Part shown: positions 14,618-21,682 of the stretch, piece by piece
Numbering within the stretch: the stretch's first letter is position 1
How the letters are laid out: each line of letters opens with the position of its first letter
IMG/VR virus record: IMGVR_UViG_3300023116_000092
Location: 1 to 43,667 of that record
Source of the DNA: a virus
DNA length: 43,667 nucleotides
Strand: one strand, 5' to 3'
The notes under the pieces: model-generated
Database searches by the model: none
What the model saw: only the letters and a program-made list of their open reading frames with translations
Told to the model about the DNA's origin: nothing
Translations under genes and position numbers: made by a program

Positions 14618-15516
14618 TGGTGAGGTTGAGCGGTGATATTGATGGAGACGATAATGACGACACTCGTATCAAACCCATGACGGGAAGTAGACACGCTGAT
14701 ACAGCGCAAATTAAAATCATTGGAGACAAACGCGTTCCTGTTGCGTTAGCACGAGGAAAAGCAGGTTTAGCGGCGGAACCTCACACCTGCTCGGATTGCG
14801 GCGGAACCGTCGCGAGTGGAAATGGAAAAACAGCGTGCGTGAATTGTGGCCTTGAACACCATCCCGGTTCAGCGGCTTTTGATGAGGCTACCGAACATTA
14901 CATGGGAGGCGAAAAGCAATACCTTCCCGAAATGCCGAACCAAGTTGATTTTCAAGCGGTAGGAGATGTAGGGAGTGGGGGAAGCATGAACATGACTGCA
15001 ACAGGAGAAGGTCGTCGTTTCATGACTGATGACGATTCCGCGACTCAAGCGACTGATTTTTCTTTTGAAGGAGCAACGGGTCGTAGAGGAACACCCACTT
15101 TCAAGAACATACCATTCAAGGGCATTTTTCAAAGAAGCGAAAATCCAATGGATATGGCTTGGCGTTTGCTCAAAATGACGCCCGAAGAAATGGAGGCTCA
15201 AGGTTTTCATGAAGCCGCCGCACAGATGCGTGCAATGCAAGCAGAAGAAGAGCGCGTCCGTCAACAGGCTCAAGCACAGGCTCCAAAAGAAACACCTCGC
15301 GTTCAACAATACGACCTCCAATTAGCGCGACGACGAGCGCAAGAAGAGTTTGAACAAAAACTCCGTCGCGCTCGCAAAGACTCACGCGGTGGTAGAGTTG
15401 ACCACCTGTTCCCCGACATACACGCATTCCACCAAGAACACGGAAGACTACCTAAAATGCCGAAAAACTTGAAAAACAGGTTCCTTGAATATCGCGCGAG
15501 AATGGAGGATGAGTGA
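14617..15516 (+). CDS. Zinc-ribbon protein with internal NPMDMAWRLLK tag and coiled coil
   Basis: 299 residues; ATG at 14617 lies four bases after GAGGTGA. Domains in order: acidic N-terminus; zinc ribbon C58/C61 and C74/C77 (HTCSDCGGT ... CVNCG); a polar linker; NPMDMAWRLLK at 176-186; a Gln/Glu/Arg coiled coil (about 187-260); and a basic C-terminus (KNLKNRFLEYRARM). The NPM..AW.LLK tag recurs in three other proteins of the window. Position just before the connector gene suggests a neck or head-completion part. No catalytic motif is present. The function of the tag is unknown; docking to a common partner is the simplest idea. Confidence 0.65.
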   Translation: MVRLSGDIDGDDNDDTRIKPMTGSRHADTAQIKIIGDKRVPVALARGKAGLAAEPHTCSDCGGTVASGNGKTACVNCGLEHHPGSAAFDEATEHYMGGEKQYLPEMPNQVDFQAVGDVGSGGSMNMTATGEGRRFMTDDDSATQATDFSFEGATGRRGTPTFKNIPFKGIFQRSENPMDMAWRLLKMTPEEMEAQGFHEAAAQMRAMQAEEERVRQQAQAQAPKETPRVQQYDLQLARRRAQEEFEQKLRRARKDSRGGRVDHLFPDIHAFHQEHGRLPKMPKNLKNRFLEYRARMEDE

Positions 15517-17096
15517 TGCCGACCGTATTCCAAACAGGTGAGCGCGAAGGTCGTCCTCTCTTCCCCGACAGGCTTTACTACACATCCGCACAAAAGGTTG
15601 CTGACATTCTTCAAATCCCATTCCCCGACCCTGTTTACTTGGCCGCAGAAGACGGCTCTACCCATGTTGACATTTCCCCCGCAGACTACCGATTGGTTGG
15701 CTTTGAAGTAGGTGATACGATTGAAATTACCAGCGATACCGAAATGGGTGAAGAGCGAACTATTACAAGCGTTGCTCGCGCTTCCGGCAATGTTCGTCTT
15801 TCGTTTGCTGATGCTTTAACAGGAGACTACACGACGGCTGATAACGCGCAGGTCCAAAACCTTCAATCGTTCACGAACGGCAAACGCAAAGGGGTCACGA
15901 AAGCGCAGGTTGAAACACTCATCCTCCGCACCCAAGACAAAATTGACAACCTCACGAACAACGCATGGCGACCTATGTTGCAGACGGCTGAATACCTCAA
16001 CTTTGACACCTACAAGCCCTACCGTCGTCGCTACTACACCGACTATGTGGGTTCTGTCCCACTCTACTTCCGCAATGTCCAGCAAGTGTTGCGACTTGAG
16101 ATTTGGCAGGGTGCTGACTATCGCGAGATTGCCGCGGCTGAAATCCGCCTCAAGGTGGATGACTTCACGCAACTGACGGCTGACACCGACAAAGTGTTTC
16201 TATGCCCCGGTGGTGGCGGCGTCGCGACGCTTACGGTTGGGGATGGGACATCTAAGTTTCGCGCGCAGTTTGATAATGTCAGCACCGCTCAACAACTCGC
16301 TGACCTCATCAATAAGGATGCGCGCAAAGGTAAATCAGCCACGCTGTTTAGCCCGTCGTTTGAGTTTGAAGACATCACCGAGACTGACGGCGCAACCACC
16401 GCAAATGTGCATCACGAGTTCATGGCTTCTGCGAACGCTGACTACGGTGGCGGTCAACTCAAAATCACCTCTATGCGTCGTGGCGAGGCTGGCGAGAACG
16501 CCACCTATGCATGCACCTCCGACGGCATCACCTTTACCGGCGCGACCAGCACCGATGTGAAAGTGGTGTCATCCACCGCAACCACCATCGTCGTCAATAG
16601 CGTGTCGGGATTGGCTCCCTACGGTATCATCAACATAGGAAGCACTTACGGTTACTACACCAGCATCAGCGGCACAACGCTCAACGGCGTGACTGACCTC
16701 GTAGGCGACATCAGCGCGGCGGCAGTTGCCGATGCAACGCTGAACCAAAAGAAGTTCAAAATTGACTATGTAGGCACGACCACAGGCGACGAGGCTCGTC
16801 TTCGCGATTGGTGGGCTGACTACGACATGGGTGTGATTTACTTCAACAACTCCTACCCTTACTTCTCATGGAACGCCGTCAAGGTGTCCTATGTCTACGG
16901 AGAGCGGTATGTGGAGAAAGCCATTGAGGACATCTGCACGAAGTTGGTCGCGATGGATTTGATTCTGTCCGATGACCGTAGCGTGTTGTTGCCCGAAGGA
17001 ACGCAGAATGTAGACTTGGGGAGCAAGTATCAATTGTTCAAAGCGCAGGTTGCAGAGACGCTACCGCGCTACACAGAAGTGATGACGGTGTTGTGA
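15516..17096 (+). CDS. Head-tail connector (adaptor-like) with large beta insertions
   Basis: 526 residues from ATG 15516, within the preceding TGA. The ends look like a gp6/gp15-type adaptor: helices near 128-150 (TKAQVETLILRTQDKIDNLT) and at the C-terminus (YGERYVEKAIEDICTKLVAM, then LILSDDRSVLLPEG). Adaptors bind the portal and extend the channel. Ordinary adaptors are far shorter; here the middle holds extra beta modules. One (about 240-345) has STAQQLADLINKDARKG and LKITSMRRGEAGENATY, resembling the tail protein at 23389. Another (356-398: TTIVVNSVSGLAPYGIINIG, then GYYTSISGTTLNGVT) resembles the hub C-terminus at 39922-41592. The connector call is a pattern reading and depends on genomic order. 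Confidence 0.7.
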   Translation: MPTVFQTGEREGRPLFPDRLYYTSAQKVADILQIPFPDPVYLAAEDGSTHVDISPADYRLVGFEVGDTIEITSDTEMGEERTITSVARASGNVRLSFADALTGDYTTADNAQVQNLQSFTNGKRKGVTKAQVETLILRTQDKIDNLTNNAWRPMLQTAEYLNFDTYKPYRRRYYTDYVGSVPLYFRNVQQVLRLEIWQGADYREIAAAEIRLKVDDFTQLTADTDKVFLCPGGGGVATLTVGDGTSKFRAQFDNVSTAQQLADLINKDARKGKSATLFSPSFEFEDITETDGATTANVHHEFMASANADYGGGQLKITSMRRGEAGENATYACTSDGITFTGATSTDVKVVSSTATTIVVNSVSGLAPYGIINIGSTYGYYTSISGTTLNGVTDLVGDISAAAVADATLNQKKFKIDYVGTTTGDEARLRDWWADYDMGVIYFNNSYPYFSWNAVKVSYVYGERYVEKAIEDICTKLVAMDLILSDDRSVLLPEGTQNVDLGSKYQLFKAQVAETLPRYTEVMTVL

Positions 17097-17100
17097 TAAT

Positions 17101-17604
17101 ATGAATCCGATGAATGAAGCGTGGGTTTTGCTCAAAGCGCGACAGTCGCAAAGGGTGTATGCCTACGACGATGATTGGCGCGCGCAGGGCGCAACATTAC
17201 CCCCCGCGCTTTACAACGAGGGAAAAGATAGGGCCTTTTATGAACGAACTAAGGATGATGGGTCACCTATTGAATGGATTCCCGTGACGAACAAAGAAGG
17301 GGATACGGAATTACAATACCTAACGGGAGATGATTTTGACGGCGATGGAAGCATTGAAGGCGGGTATGCCCCGTGGGGCGGGCGCGCAGGTGTAAGAACC
17401 GCCCGACCCGAATCCCGCGTTTCGCGTAGCAACGAGCCTGAGAGGATGTGGCGATGGGACGACTCCGCTGAACACGCGATGGGTTTTGAGCAAGGGTATA
17501 GCGCAAACCTCGGAAAAGTGCGCGGCGCAATCGCCAACCTGCAAAATAAACGCGCACTTAGGCAAAATGCAATTCCTCAACAAAGTGTATTCCAACCAAG
17601 GTGA
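17101..17604 (+). CDS. Neck-region protein starting with the NPMNEAWVLLK tag
   Basis: 167 residues. The N-terminus is MNPMNEAWVLLKARQ, a member of the recurring NPM..AW.LLK tag, here placed right at the start. The body is polar, with a calcium-loop-like DFDGDGSIE at 78-86 (canonical EF-hand position 12 is not acidic), and a basic C-terminal helix (about 130-155). It has no cysteines, unlike the other tagged proteins. It lies between the connector and the tail-terminator-like gene, where head-completion proteins usually lie. I do not recognise the family. Confidence 0.6.
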   Translation: MNPMNEAWVLLKARQSQRVYAYDDDWRAQGATLPPALYNEGKDRAFYERTKDDGSPIEWIPVTNKEGDTELQYLTGDDFDGDGSIEGGYAPWGGRAGVRTARPESRVSRSNEPERMWRWDDSAEHAMGFEQGYSANLGKVRGAIANLQNKRALRQNAIPQQSVFQPR

Positions 17605-17608
17605 TAGT

Positions 17609-17881
17609 ATGCAGAAAGCCATCAATAAGGCTCTCGCGGCGGCTCTTGCGGAGCCTATCAAGCAAGCGCGCGAGATGAGCATCTTCACCGATGAGGGGCG
17701 CATTTTCCTTGACGCGTGCGCTCTTCAATACGACGCGGCAGTCAATGGTAAGGGGCAAATCATCAAGGAGAATGGCGAGGTCATGAGCGAAGACGACCCC
17801 GACTATCAAGCCATTGTTAGCAGAGCAAAAAAACAAGCAAGCGCTCAGTCGCGTATTGGAGGGTGGCTCAATGGCGCTTGA
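17609..17881 (+). CDS. Small helical neck protein
   Basis: 90 residues. ATG at 17609 is preceded by AAGGTGATAGT; upstream in-frame starts lie inside the previous gene and are not needed. The protein is alpha-helical: MQKAINKALAAALAEPIKQA at the N-terminus and a C-terminal helix (YQAIVSRAKKQASAQSRIGG). It overlaps the next gene by 11 bases. Small helical proteins between connector and tail terminator often serve head completion or neck assembly; this is context only and no family was recognised. Confidence 0.6.
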   Translation: MQKAINKALAAALAEPIKQAREMSIFTDEGRIFLDACALQYDAAVNGKGQIIKENGEVMSEDDPDYQAIVSRAKKQASAQSRIGGWLNGA

Positions 17882-18311
17882 ATCAATTGAACTCATGAAG
17901 GACATTCTCACCACAGGATGGAATCGTGGGAATACGAACCAACGCACACCCATCATTGAGGACATCACCACGGTTGAGGCTGGTCGCGGCAAGCGCGTTG
18001 ACCTCACTAACAAGGATGCGATTTTTCTTTACGAAACATTGCACGCGGAGGAACAACCCGATGTGTTCTATGATTTCGTTCACACGCGAATCAATGTCAC
18101 CGTTGATGTGCGCACCATGAACGGGCGAAAGCACCTCATGAAAATGGAGGATGAGATTCGGCGCATCATTCATAGCAAGCGAAAAGGCGATGGCGCGAAC
18201 TTTGACCGATTACTTTACAAAGTGCGAACTGACCTTTCGGACCGGACGAAGCAACTTCATCGCATGACCTTTCAAGTTGAAATCGTTATATTCTCGGAAC
18301 TCATCGCGTAA
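17871..18311 (+). CDS. Tail terminator / tail completion-like protein
   Basis: 146 residues; ATG 17871 follows GGAGGGTGG. The layout resembles tail-terminator (gpU/HK97 gp10-like) proteins: an N-terminal helix and loop, a strand INVTVDVRTM, a helix with EIRRIIHSKRKGD, and a final strand after DRTKQLHRMTFQVEIVIF. These form the ring that caps the tail tube and joins it to the neck. It lies immediately before the major tail tube gene, the classical place. Call strength is moderate because sequence conservation in this family is low. Confidence 0.65.
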   Translation: MALESIELMKDILTTGWNRGNTNQRTPIIEDITTVEAGRGKRVDLTNKDAIFLYETLHAEEQPDVFYDFVHTRINVTVDVRTMNGRKHLMKMEDEIRRIIHSKRKGDGANFDRLLYKVRTDLSDRTKQLHRMTFQVEIVIFSELIA

Positions 18312-18330
18312 GACAGGGCGGGGCTAATTT

Positions 18331-20514
18331 ATGGTATCAACAGTTTACAAGGGCGACTTATCCGAAGTCACCTTCGGCAAAGAGAGCGGATTCGCGCTCG
18401 CGCATGGTGGCTTCGGTGGAAACCTCTCTTTCAGCACCAATGCCGCGGGAAGTGTCATCACTTTCAAAGGTAAAGTGGTATCTTACGAATTGAATGCGGC
18501 AGGTAGTGGTTATGCGGCGAGTGATACTATCACTACATCAAACGGTGACACCATCACCGTTGACACGGTGGCGACAGGTGCAATCGCTACTTTTACGCTG
18601 ACAGCCGCGGGGAGCAACGCTGTTTCAGTCGGTGACACCGTTACTCAAAGTTCAACATCGGGAAGTGGGACGGGCGCGACTTTTGATGTTTTAACCCTTA
18701 ATACCGAAGGATTCTTTGATAACAAAGCAAATCTGCGTTATCCCGCTGGCATGCTCGTTGGGTCGCAACTCCGCGTCATCGGCAATGGCGCGTTTAGCGG
18801 CGATGATTTCGCAACCACAGGCAACTCCTACACCATCGTCGCTAACAGCGGCACTACCATCACACTTGACCGTGATTTGAAGACCGCATCCACGGCATCA
18901 ACTGCGGGCGATGAACTTGTTATCAGCACGATTGCTACGCCGACCATTGACACGGGCATGACTTACGACGCTCAAGCCGACTCATCCGACGAATCTGTTC
19001 TCACCGACCAATTCATCGGTCTTGCCGCAACGGTTGCTCTACCCGAAACGAAAGTGGAAATCCGTCAAGCACACATCGTAGGCATTGGTCGCGATGTGGT
19101 TATCCAAGAACCTCAACGCTTTGAGAACACAGGTGGCTCAATGGAGATGATGTTCAACAGCGCGCGCTGGCTTTACTACTCCCTCGGTCGCGAAGTTGTC
19201 AACGAGCCTTCTCAAAGCAAGGCGACGCTTATCGCTACGGTTGACGGAACCAACAACTTCGTCAATGTTTCAGCAGGCGACACTTACCTCAAGTTCAACG
19301 GCACATTGAGCAACACCCCTGCCGTGGGCGACTACATTCTCATCATTGATGGGACGGCGACGAACTTCCCTTCCGACCTTGTTGAGCCAGCAAGCAGTTC
19401 GCAATGGGGCGCAGACGGCTTAGGGACAGACATGGAAAACACCGAGCGCAACGAGATGCGTCAAGTTCTCTATGTGGACGCTACGAAAAAGCGAATCCAT
19501 GTGGACGAGCCGTTCTATTTCACTCACACAGGCGGAGCCGCGGGTTTCACCGTCAAGTCCTATGCTTACATGGATAACGGTGCAAGCAACGGTTCACCCG
19601 ACTTTGACACCGCCGCGGCCACCTACGGCAACATCACAAACCGTGTTTCGCGTCTTCTCTTTTCGGGACCGACCCTACCAACCTTTGCGCTTGAATCCAG
19701 CATTCGCACACGCGACACGGGTTCTTACAACGCCAACGCTCTTGACGACGCCAGCGTAGCCGCGCCGGGAAGCGCCAGCGATAGCAAGCAATTGACGCGC
19801 GTTTGGAAAGGATGCAAGGTCAAGGACTTCTCTCTTGCCGCCGATGCTGACGCTGAGGCTAAACTCTCCATCAACTTTGACGCGCTTTACTGCTACACCG
19901 ACACAGGGCGTCTTGAAGACTCCAACAAAGGCGACCGCTACACCGCACACCGTATGTTTGAGAACATCGCTAACGGTCCTCTTGAACGCAAGAAGGCGGG
20001 TATCGCACCCAACACCGAGAAGCCGTTCTTCTTTTACAACGGGCAAATCAGTTCGTTTGGAACCAACATCGCGCAAGTCACCAACTTTGCTCTTGAAGGC
20101 AACAACAACACCGAAGCCATTTACACCATCCGCGGCAACAGTCAAGCCGAGAGTGTCAACACCGCTGGTGATTCCCTTGAGCAAATCCCATTCGGAGGTT
20201 CTCGCAACGCGAACCTCATGATTGAGAAGAAAATGGAGTATAGCCTCAGCATGACGGTCATCGCATCCGACCCCTTGATATGGCACGAGTTCCGCTCTAA
20301 CCGTAGCCACTCGTTCACCGAACCTATCACGCTCACGCTGACGAAGGCTGGCGCAGGGACGAATCGCGAACAGGTTATTATTGTCGTTGACGACTACCTC
20401 ATTGAAACCGCACCCCTCCCCATTCCCGAAGACAAAGGTGTCATCAAGAGTGAATTGAAAATCAAACCAAAGCATGTGCGAGTGATTTCGCACGATGCTT
20501 TCTTGCACATGTGA
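18331..20514 (+). CDS. Probable major tail tube protein, unusually large
   Basis: 727 residues. Order (after the terminator, before chaperones and tape measure) and the beta-rich sequence point to the tail tube subunit, which stacks into the tube that carries DNA. The C-terminal part (about 480-720) reads like a tube fold: KDFSLAADADAEAKLSINFD, GQISSFGTNIAQVTNFALEG, LIETAPLPIP and KSELKIKPKHVRVISHDAF. Typical tube proteins are 150-350 residues; extra length comes from N-terminal beta repeats (about 50-130: YELNAAGSGYAASDTITT and FTLTAAGSNAVSVGDTVTQ) and mid-protein inserts that may decorate the tail outside. ATG 18331 follows a weak GGCGGGG site. A TTATATTC stretch at 18286-18292 could be a promoter, but this is weak. 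Confidence 0.7.
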   Translation: MVSTVYKGDLSEVTFGKESGFALAHGGFGGNLSFSTNAAGSVITFKGKVVSYELNAAGSGYAASDTITTSNGDTITVDTVATGAIATFTLTAAGSNAVSVGDTVTQSSTSGSGTGATFDVLTLNTEGFFDNKANLRYPAGMLVGSQLRVIGNGAFSGDDFATTGNSYTIVANSGTTITLDRDLKTASTASTAGDELVISTIATPTIDTGMTYDAQADSSDESVLTDQFIGLAATVALPETKVEIRQAHIVGIGRDVVIQEPQRFENTGGSMEMMFNSARWLYYSLGREVVNEPSQSKATLIATVDGTNNFVNVSAGDTYLKFNGTLSNTPAVGDYILIIDGTATNFPSDLVEPASSSQWGADGLGTDMENTERNEMRQVLYVDATKKRIHVDEPFYFTHTGGAAGFTVKSYAYMDNGASNGSPDFDTAAATYGNITNRVSRLLFSGPTLPTFALESSIRTRDTGSYNANALDDASVAAPGSASDSKQLTRVWKGCKVKDFSLAADADAEAKLSINFDALYCYTDTGRLEDSNKGDRYTAHRMFENIANGPLERKKAGIAPNTEKPFFFYNGQISSFGTNIAQVTNFALEGNNNTEAIYTIRGNSQAESVNTAGDSLEQIPFGGSRNANLMIEKKMEYSLSMTVIASDPLIWHEFRSNRSHSFTEPITLTLTKAGAGTNREQVIIVVDDYLIETAPLPIPEDKGVIKSELKIKPKHVRVISHDAFLHM

Positions 20515-20524
20515 GGTGAAAAAA

Positions 20525-20677
20525 ATGAATCCGATGGTTGACGCTTGGACAATTATTATCAAAGGCAACGGCTGTGACGAGTGCGGCAAAAGTGGTTGCC
20601 GCGCGAAGATGTGTTGCGATAAGTGCGGGAAGAACAAGTGTTCCGAATGCATGGAGAAGCAAGGCGGGTGTGCTTGA
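20525..20677 (+). CDS. Cys-rich 50-residue protein with N-terminal NPMVDAW tag
   Basis: ATG at 20525 follows GAGGTGAAAAAA. Nine of 50 residues are cysteine (17, 20, 25, 30, 31, 34, 39, 42, 49), arranged as several CxxC and CxxxxC pairs, enough for two zinc sites or a metallothionein-like cluster. It begins MNPMVDAWTIIIKGNG, a variant of the recurring NPM..AW tag. Its stop overlaps the next ATG (TGATG). It lies between the tail tube and tail chaperone genes. Metal binding is clear from composition; the role is unknown. Confidence 0.65.
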   Translation: MNPMVDAWTIIIKGNGCDECGKSGCRAKMCCDKCGKNKCSECMEKQGGCA

Positions 20678-21111
20678 TGGCGCGACGAAGCATGCATACG
20701 GGCGGCGAACGACCGCTTAGTATTCGTGCTATCGCAGAAGGTGCATTCATTGCTGAACCCGTTGAAGAAGTATTCAACCCCGAAGCCGCCAAGACTGACG
20801 GCAACCCATTCCCCGAAGAGCAACAGACGGAAGAACAACCCGTTGAAGTTGCTGAACCCGATTACGAGTCCATGACGGTTGAAGAACTGAAAGCCCTCCT
20901 ACGGGCGCGCGGTCTTCCCGTCACAGGCACAAAGGCGGAACTCATCACCCGCCTTGCCGAAGCCGATACCCCCTCCAAAGAGGCAGTTGAAGCCGAGGTT
21001 GTCGTTCCCTCCGAAGAGGCCGCGACGAGTGGTGAGGGAGTAAGTGACGACAATGCCGAAAATAGCGGACCCAATGAACCTCTTGGTGAACAACCAAGCG
21101 GTGGAGCATGA
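20677..21111 (+). CDS. SAP-domain protein
   Basis: 144 residues from ATG 20677. Residues 65-96 are a textbook SAP/HeH helix-loop-helix: SMTVEELKALLRARGLPVTG followed by TKAELITRL. SAP domains bind DNA in cellular proteins, and in tailed viruses they appear in small proteins near head-tail and tail genes. The flanks are acidic, Glu/Pro-rich and probably disordered, so direct DNA binding is uncertain. It overlaps the first tail chaperone gene by nearly 60 bases in another frame, which couples their translation. Role in tail assembly is inferred from place. Confidence 0.7.
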   Translation: MARRSMHTGGERPLSIRAIAEGAFIAEPVEEVFNPEAAKTDGNPFPEEQQTEEQPVEVAEPDYESMTVEELKALLRARGLPVTGTKAELITRLAEADTPSKEAVEAEVVVPSEEAATSGEGVSDDNAENSGPNEPLGEQPSGGA

Positions 21112-21415
21112 AATACGAGTGGACAAAGACGACGAAGAGGTAGTCATGAAAGTGTGGGTGAAGGAGTTATCCTTCATGCAACTTCAAGACGCCATCAAAA
21201 CCTTCGTCACGATTGGCGCGAACGGAAGCGTGGATATTGACCTCGCAAACTATTGGCGCTACATGTTCACCAATAGCATTGACCGAACTGAACCCAAGTT
21301 GAGCATTCCTCAAATGTTGGCTCTCAAGCCGTTCGTGGCGCAACAAATCACCTCGTTGTTGCCGCAACCTCAAGACTTGATGGCGAACCCTTTAGCGGAT
21401 GGGGCGACCGAGTGA
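21053..21415 (+). CDS. Tail assembly chaperone, first frame (gpG-like)
   Basis: 120 residues from ATG 21053; GTG at 21044 is an alternative, also near GGTGAGGGAG. The protein reads as an alpha/beta N-terminal part (VMKVWVKELSFMQLQDAIKT) and a helical C-terminus (PQMLALKPFVAQQITSLL). Tailed viruses nearly always have two overlapping chaperone frames between the tail tube and tape measure genes, and this gene holds that place. Codons 113-114 contain the CCCTTTA slippery site that can shift ribosomes into the next frame. These chaperones bind the tape measure protein during tail assembly and are not in the final particle. Confidence 0.75.
   Translation: MPKIADPMNLLVNNQAVEHEIRVDKDDEEVVMKVWVKELSFMQLQDAIKTFVTIGANGSVDIDLANYWRYMFTNSIDRTEPKLSIPQMLALKPFVAQQITSLLPQPQDLMANPLADGATE
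21388..21394 (+). other. Canonical -1 programmed frameshift heptamer (C CCT TTA)
   Basis: In the first chaperone frame the codons read aaC CCT TTA, an exact X XXY YYZ slippery site (X=C, Y=T, Z=A). Slipping back one base puts ribosomes in the frame of the 21412-21681 gene with no stop between. The fused product would be about 209 residues, 114 from the first frame and 95 from the second, like lambda gpG-T. Place (near the end of frame one, just before its stop) is as in known cases. A stimulatory structure was not assessed. Confidence 0.65.
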
Positions 21416-21681
21416 ATGAAGTCTATGACTTCATGAAGAAGCCGACGCCCGATGCTGAAATGATGTTTGACTCAGCGGCGTATTTCGTCGCGAAACATTA
21501 TCGTATTTCGTTGACAGAAGTGTGGAACATGCCGATTAGCGCGTTTGAGAAATCGTTCACATGGGCGGTAGCGGCAGAACGCGTCAAAGCGGAAGAGATT
21601 GAGAAGGCGACCGATGGAGCAAAAAGCAAGAGTCGCGTAGGCTCAACACACGGGCCGATGCCGTTTAGCGAGGGGTGGTGA
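21412..21681 (+). CDS. Tail assembly chaperone, second frame (T-like extension)
   Basis: 89 residues if started at GTG 21412, which overlaps the first frame stop (GTGA). It lies in the -1 frame relative to the first chaperone, so it may be translated mainly as a fusion after slippage at 21388-21394. It is helical (SAAYFVAKHYRISLTEVWNM, FEKSFTWAVAAERVKAEEIE) with a polar tail. In the standard pair this extension recruits the tape measure protein and tail tube subunits. The next gene, the tape measure, begins two bases later at a GTG. Confidence 0.7.
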   Translation: MNEVYDFMKKPTPDAEMMFDSAAYFVAKHYRISLTEVWNMPISAFEKSFTWAVAAERVKAEEIEKATDGAKSKSRVGSTHGPMPFSEGW

Positions 21682-21682
21682 A

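Noticed and set aside
19675-20838. Long minus-strand open frame (387 codons)
   Set aside because: It crosses the tail tube, Cys-rich and SAP genes on the other strand, whose ribosome sites and overlaps are convincing; its translation has no recognisable features.
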